Below are positions 58,033 through 64,000 of a stretch of DNA of 64,000 nt, piece after piece. Source of the stretch: Entoloma clypeatum (taxonomy: Eukaryota > Basidiomycota > Agaricomycetes > Agaricales > Entolomataceae); the NCBI GenBank assembly GCA_963565915.1, contig OY751487.1, positions 3,596,001 through 3,660,000 on the forward strand, given 5' to 3'. The notes under the pieces were generated by a model. That model saw only the letters and a program-made list of their open reading frames with translations, ran no database searches and was not told the origin of the DNA. A program made the translations under genes and the position numbers. The stretch's first letter is position 1. Every line of letters begins with the position of its first letter.

Positions 58033-58340
58033 TGTTGAAACTTTTCCATCACATAGATTAGATTAGATTAGATTATATCACGTGACCTTAGACATCTTCA
58101 ATTACATACTTATTTGGTTGGTACAAACAGTAGTACAGTATATAAGACCAGGAAACTGTCAATATCAACAAGTTGTCTCTTGACTCTTAACCAGCTCCAT
58201 CGCTCTTACCAGCCTCAACCGCTCTCACCAGCCTCACCCTTTCCAATCCAAGTAAGTGACTAGAATGGTAGAGTAGAGTACTTCCACTGTAGCTGTGTTG
58301 CTCAGTACATCTGCGGCTAGCGCCCAGGTGGAACTTCAAC
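58033..58340 (+). repeat. 5' LTR of the second Copia element (308 bp)
   Basis: TGTTGAAAC...CTTCAACA with a tatataag box near 58140 and a gattagattagatta run near 58053. The primer site GGTTATGGGCCC follows directly at 58341-58352 and matches the initiator tRNA-Met anticodon arm. Confidence 0.9.
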
Positions 58341-58698
58341 AGGTTATGGGCCCCGGATAGCAGAGGGACTTGGGAACGCTGGCAACAGCGAGTACCTGCC
58401 CACTCTACCCTGGTTGGCAAAGAACCGATCGAAAGATCTAGGTTCTGAGTCATACTTCTTCACATATGAACCTGGGAACGTCATTACGACAAGTACCTGT
58501 CATGAAGCGTCCCTAAGGGGATTGACTTAGTACACACCATGTGGAAACGTTGATCGTACCTCATACACTTCTGACAAAAAGGGTTTTTCCCACAACCGCT
58601 ATTCCTGAAGGGAATATGTTATGAGGAATCATTTATTTGTTTTCTCTAAAAATCAAGAACATCACTGATTGGGAGAACTCCTTTTAGACTCATTAAAA

Positions 58699-59986
58699 AT
58701 GTCTACCTCTCGCTCCGCCCTTGACTCCATCGCCATCTTTGACGGCATCGACTACCTGAGTTGGGCCGAAAAAATGAAGTCGTACCTTCTCCATCAAGGA
58801 GTCTGGCGCCTCGTATCCGGCGACATTGAGCACCCTGACATCGCGGACTTTACGGTCACGGTCTCCACCCCTGCCTCTGCCACCTCGACGTCTGCGACTC
58901 AACCTCCAGTGATCACCACTACCGTCGACCAACCCGCCTTCCACAAGGAAAGGAAGACCTGGATCAGGGACGATGACATGGCCCTAGGCTCCATCCGCCT
59001 CAAAGTCTCCGAGGCTATCAGGAGGCACATCAAGGACGCCAAGACCTCAAAAGACGCCTGGACATCGTTGAAAGACGCATATTCGAAAGTCTTCCCCGCC
59101 ACCATATTTAGCGATTTCAAAGCCGCAGCCTCCTTCAAACTGTCTGGTCGGGACCCTGTGCCGGAAATCGAGTGCCTTGGATCACTCTTCGCTCATCTCA
59201 GCAACTCGAAATTCGTTGTGCCTGATCTGATGCAGGCCATGATCTTGGCAAGTGCCATTCCTGATGCTTGGTCATCTCTCCACCGCCCTCTTTCAGGTCT
59301 ACGACACCGATGACTTCACATGGCAGGCCGTCACCGACAGCATCGTGTCAGAATACAGGCGCAAGTATGCGATAGGATCTACTCGGGCATCCAACGAGCA
59401 GGCCCGGAAAATCTCCGGGACTAAGCGAAAGGGGCAAGACCCCAAATGGGAAAAGCAGACAGCGCCAAGTACCTTGCGTAACAACACTGACGAGCAGACT
59501 AACTCGACCGACCCAAGTACCACTTCTGAAAAGAAGAAGGGAAAAGGGCGCTGGCACAACCAGAAGAAGCGCGCCAACAACGCAGAAAATGACTCCGACC
59601 AAGCTGAGGAAATGGTCGAGTTTATTGCACCAGCCATTGAGCAAGCCCCTCATCATCCTGCTCCTTGTCCCCTTCCTCCTCGTCAACGTGCCCCTTGTCC
59701 TCTCCCACCTCGTCATGTACACTCCTTCACCACCGTAACCAGTCGTGGAAGGACCTCTTTTACCGTACAACCCGAGTCGGAAAAGATGCAGTCACTCCTG
59801 CAACACATGAACCCGCCTCCTTCCCAGTACACCGGGCTTCCTTCCAGAAAGCCATCTGTGTGGAAAAAGAACGAGAGGGTGCGAAAGCTCGCCCGAGAAA
59901 TCGGCGCACAACCCTCTGGGTCAAATCTTCGCATCTTGGACACCATCATCCCAGACATCGACAAGAGGCCGGCAAAACAGTGTTGA
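58699..59986 (+). pseudogene. Gag of the second Copia element
   Basis: Starts MSTSRSALDSIAIFDGIDYLSWAEKMKSYL (58699), the typical Copia gag lead, with KDAWTSLKDAYSK further on. A frameshift near 59265-59285 breaks the frame between SSLHR and ALFQVYDTDDF. The C-terminal part is Lys/Gln/Pro-rich with a repeated APCPLPPR word, and there is no zinc knuckle. Confidence 0.88.
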
Positions 59987-60016
59987 GTTACTCCGCCATT
60001 AGACCAATCGCTGAAG

Positions 60017-62390
60017 ATGATGGACATTGACCAGGAACAGATGGGGCCAAATGAATTTGACTACGAGATAGAACTTGACGGTCCATCAAACCCTTCTCTT
60101 AAACCTTACCAAATGTGGAAAGCTAATTATGCCTCTCAACAGACGTATAATATATTAGCTAGTACCACTACAGAGTGCGTAGATCACTTCAGCAGTGATC
60201 TACACAAAAAATACATTAAACATTTCGCCTCTTGTACACACTGTAAGGAAAAAGAACGCGCGCAATGGATATTAGACTCCGGCGCCTCATTACACTTCAC
60301 CTATGAGTTTAAAGACTTCGCATACTATAGACCTCTCATGGTCAAGTGATTTGTCCAAACTGCAGCTAAAGGGAAGAAACTGGAAATATTAGGAGTTGGG
60401 GCCGTTCCAGTACGGCATACCCTGAATGGGGAAATTAAAACCCATCTTCTCAGACTGGTATTCTACATTCCGGACATGGACACATGCCTATTGTCCCTAG
60501 GCGTCTTCCTTAACCATGGTTACAAAGTAGACAGGACTTGTGGAGAAATCAATATCTCCAAAGGGCTGAACAAAATCCAGTTTTCGCCTCACATCCTTGG
60601 TCATACCATTTACTGGTTAGACACTGAAATACACTATGATCAGATCCATGCGATCTCAAGCGAAATCACTGTCGAAACCTGGCATAAACGCCTTGGCCAC
60701 CCAAATGACCAAGCGCTCAATAAGATTCCCACCAGTACCAAAGGAGTACCCAAAACGTTAGTACATGAAAAATCACAGGAAAACTGCACGGGGTGTCTAA
60801 AAGGGAAAATGCCGAATCAATCTTATCCTAACTCGATGACAAGGGCTGTCAAACCCTTTGATTTGATCCATTCGGATTTGAAGCAGATATCCACGGCATC
60901 GTACCATAAGTACAAATATTTCCTTACCTTTTTGGACGATTTTTCATCCCATGTCTGGGTCGTCTTGCTTAGGAAGAAGTCAGGCGCCATCACGGCGCTG
61001 GAACAATTCCTTGCGATGATCCAGAATCAATTTGCCGCTACCCCTAAAAAGTGGCGAGTTGATGGTGGTGGAGAGTTCGACGAATACAAGGATGTACTTG
61101 CCGATCATGGAATTCTGATCGACATCACGCTCCCATATCAGCATCAGCAGAATGGTAGAGCAGAGAGGATCAATCGGACTCTATGGGAAAAATCTCAGGC
61201 CTTGCGCTTCGACACGTGTTTACCCACCTATGTGGTGGGAATTCTGTTTGGAACATGCAGCGTTCCTCTACAACAGAACACCCATGCAGCGTCTTGAATG
61301 GAAAACCCCTTACTTCAGGGTGACTAATGAGATCCCCGACATGTCAAGTGTCAGAGTCTTCGGATGCCAGGCATATATATATATCCCAAAAGAAAAACGG
61401 AGAAACTCCCTGGAATCCAGATCACGATTGATGATTTATCTCGGATCAAAACCAGGAGTCAAAGGATACCGTTTCATGGATCATGAGACCAATATGATTT
61501 TCATGGGTGGGAAAGCGATCTTTGATGAGAGCAAGTACCCTAGATGCCACATCGACCCTTTGCCAGAAAACCATCCAGAAATGGAAAACCCAGAACCGGC
61601 TGATGAGTTTGAGGACCTCATCCCCGGAAATGATGACAATGACAGTCATAACGAAACACCTCGCGACCCTGTTCCTACTGGACAGGATCACCCTGAATCA
61701 GACGATGATTTGCCGCATAGCGAGCCCGATGACGAGCCACGAGTACCCACTCCAGAGCCCAAACAAGTACCAGATCGACCGATCAGAGAACGACGAGTTC
61801 GGAGAATGCCAGATAGCATCTATGGGGAAGACACACCTGCTTCTGATCTTGAAAAAATAGATTGAAGATGTAGATTAGGCGGTCAAACAGCATGGATGAA
61901 CGATCTCCTAATGGAGGCAATCTCTATCCAAGTGGGCATCATCGAAATGTCACACAAAGATATATACCCTCTTCCAAACAAAGAAGATTGGTATGCGGCA
62001 GAACAAAAAGAGCTAGACATGCTCAAAAGCCGCGGGGTGATCACAGAGTTAGTACCCCTACCTGCAGGGAGGAAGGCTCTAAGGAACAAATGGGTTTACA
62101 ATGAAAAATCCGACGGCTGCCTGAAAGCGCGCCTTGTTGCAAAAGGCTTCTCACAGGTAGAAGGGATCAATTTTGATCAGATCTTCTCACCAGTGGTGAG
62201 GTACGAGACTGTCCGGTTGATTCTGGCATTGACAGCCCTTGAGGGGTGGTTCATGACATTCTTGGACATCTCATCAGCCTTCCTCTATAGAAGACTCCGT
62301 GAGGTAATTTACATGCGACAGCCTGAGGGTTACATAGTAAAAGGGAAAGAACACTTCGTGTACCGACTATACAAAGCCCTATACGGACTG
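60017..62390 (+). pseudogene. Pol of the second Copia element, truncated in RT
   Basis: Protease QWILDSGASLHFT (about 60264), then TGA at 60347-60349 (expected Arg). Pre-integrase WHKRLGHPNDQAL and CTGCLKGK. Integrase HSDLKQI, VDGGGEF and QNGRAERINRTL (about 60870-61180). A frame change lies near 61250 and a TGA near 61863. RT runs from PLPAGRKALRNKWVYN through FSPVVRYETVRLILALTALEG, MRQPEGYIVKGKEHFVYRLYKALYGL, ending at the LINE junction. Confidence 0.92.
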
Positions 62391-64000
62391 GACATAGGCG
62401 TAGGTCAGGGCTCTGCCCTCTCCCCCGTGCTATCGTCCATATACCTCGCCCCGCTAATGTATGCGTTTCACGCTGAATATTCGCAGGCTAGCCTCATCTC
62501 CTACGTAGATGACGGGACCATCATAGTCCAGTCCGAGACGTGGAAGAAAAACCTCGCCAAACTAAAAAAGGCATACAAATGTCTGTTCGAACTGACTACA
62601 GCCCTTGGGCTTGTCCTTGAACATTCTAAATCGGAGGCGTTCCATTTTTCCAGGAAGAATGGCGATGACGACCCCCCGGTTGACCTAGGATATGCGCCCT
62701 TCACAGGCGACACCCCTCTTGTCCCCAAGACCTTCTGGAGGTACTTGGGGTTCTTCTTTGATCGAAAGCTACTCTTCACTGAGCACGCCAAACGATACGC
62801 CACTAAGGCTTTCTCTGCAACGGGAGCCTTACTCTCACTGGGAAACTCAGTCCGAGGACTTATGCCCAAACACAAGCGCACCCTATACCGATCGTGTATT
62901 CTACCGATCGCTCTATATGGTGCCAATCTATGGAACTTCGACGGCGCCCGTAATAAGGGCATCATCAAGTCTATCTCCAGAGTCCAGAGGCGTGCAGCCC
63001 TATGGATCCTGGGCGCCTTCCGTACCACCCCCACAGGGGCGGTCGAATCCCTTGCCGGCCTGCCCCCGGTGCATTTGCACCTTAAGAAGCTCTCCTGCAG
63101 AAACCATGTCCGTATGCACTCCCTTGCACCACGACACATGACTGTCATGGTCTGCGATGAGGAAGACCCCTCAAAGTGACCATGGTACTCCCCGGAATTT
63201 ATGTACAACCTCAAATCCCCCCTCGTTGATATCTGGGCATACCGTGCAAACGTGACTGTCCCCCTATCACCCTTCAACAACTACAACGAGCCAGGGAAAT
63301 GTGTCCTAGACCGCTTCCCCGACCGTATCATCCACGATATCACCCTTATACGCGGCAAAACCGCTAAGGAGCGAGCCGAAGCCAGGAAGCTGCGCCTCAT
63401 CACCCTTAACAAGGTGTTCGATGCCAACATCTGCTCTAACAAATCCGCTGTCATTGTCACCGACGCAGCTGTTCCCTCCCTCATATCGGGCCATCAAGCT
63501 GTTGCAGCTTGGGAAACCTGGCACATGGGGTACTCCATCAATAAAGACTGGGCGGCTGGTGGCCTTGCAGTCTCTGACAACACTGAAACCCTAGCAATAG
63601 GACACGGGTTTTCCAACCTGGTCACTCTGCTAGGGGGACTCTCTCAACTGGAAGAAATCCACATCTTCACCGACTCTGTTAACGCCATTCGGCGGGCCAC
63701 AGACCCGGACCTCCACTCCTCGCAGGCAACTGCGCTCGCTATCATCAGTAACCTGGTCCCTTGGTTTGAGGAACCAGGCCTGAAATCCAAGGTCTTCTTC
63801 CACCATGTCCCTGATTGCTCGGACCATGGCTTCGAACCCCACTGTGCAGTGCACGACTTTGCCTCCTCGATTCACATTGAGTGTAACGAATCGGCCTCCA
63901 GATCCCTCGACTTCAACACGAAACAATTCACAGACGACATGCTAGGCGACTGGAACAACCTGTACCAGTCCCCCAAGTATGTTGGCCGTCACTACCAATT
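62391..64000 (+). mobile_element. LINE (non-LTR retrotransposon), 5'-truncated, runs off the window
   Basis: It starts inside the RT domain: VGQGSALSPVLSSIYLAPLMYAF, then SYVDDGTIIV (about 62500), typical of the I/Tad-type LINE RT. After the RT thumb and FWRYLGFFFDRKL it has one TGA (63177-63179, plausible former Arg) and then an open frame to the window end. An RNase H-like region follows: VTDAAVPSLIS at about 63455, FTDSVNAIRR at about 63669. The truncated 5' end is usual for LINE insertion by target-primed reverse transcription. The 3' end and target duplication are not in the window. Confidence 0.9.

Larger units (their letters stand above)
58033..62390 (+). mobile_element. Second Ty1/Copia element, 3' end replaced by a LINE
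   Basis: LTR, half-tRNA-iMet primer site, gag, protease, integrase and the first part of RT. Interrupted at about 62390 by a 5'-truncated LINE; the rest of the element lies beyond the window if it exists. It is inserted into family A RT. Confidence 0.92.

Noticed and set aside
61896..63179. The 427-codon frame as a new single reverse transcriptase family
   Set aside because: Its halves belong to two known RT classes with a sharp junction; LINE insertion is the simpler account.

Overview
The window reads as nuclear DNA of a mushroom-forming basidiomycete (Agaricomycetes). Housekeeping genes carry many 45-65 nt introns, genes sit close together on both strands, and the intergenic space is filled with chromodomain Ty3/Gypsy elements, Ty1/Copia elements, hAT-like terminal-inverted-repeat elements and one LINE. 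All calls come from reading the sequence; no database search was run.

Layout. 1-3300: AT-rich intergenic DNA with a tRNA-like A/B-box relic, an internally deleted Gypsy relic (family A) with its 3' LTR, and a small hairpin. 3477-25731: a conserved gene island holding TAF7, GAA1, a USP48-type deubiquitinase, an uncharacterised protein with a cadherin/Ig-like module, LUC7, BCS1, BUD23, BET3, mitochondrial uS13m and XAP5/FAM50. Three divergent pairs share very short promoters (GAA1/USP48, LUC7/BCS1, uS13m/XAP5). The only large gap in the island, between BET3 and uS13m, is almost wholly transposon: a 649-bp foldback element and a hAT-like element nested in another hAT-like element. A tRNA-Phe(GAA) with a short intron follows at 25941-26021.

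26404-46917 is a nested and rearranged retrotransposon complex. A family B Gypsy element in plus orientation (B1) cuts into a short reading frame. A second family B element (B2, minus) inserted into B1 gag with target duplication ACAGA. A full-length family C Gypsy element (27945-34929, 556-bp LTRs, target duplication GATAA) sits in the B2 3' LTR. The order and orientation of the B pieces are best explained by an inversion between the B1 and B2 internal regions. A second, truncated, inverted family C copy is fused to B1 at about 42173/42174. A 200-N assembly gap lies in one arm of this inverted structure.

46918-64000: a 600-bp hAT-like element, a TA-flanked MITE split by a Copia element (48173-54398, target duplication GGGTT), a family A Gypsy element cut at 58033 by a second Copia element, and a 5'-truncated LINE inserted in the RT of that Copia, which creates a chimeric ORF.

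The three points most worth checking are: (1) family C has an intact 299-aa third ORF between the chromodomain integrase and the 3' LTR, with a SUMO-interaction-like motif and an eight-ligand zinc-finger-like C terminus; (2) nearly all stop codons in the retroelements are TGA where Arg CGA is expected, with reciprocal CGA/TGA pairs between the B copies, which points to CpG mutation as a genome defence; (3) all three Gypsy families carry a self-priming binding site of the Tf1/sushi type, while both Copia elements carry a half-initiator-tRNA-Met site.
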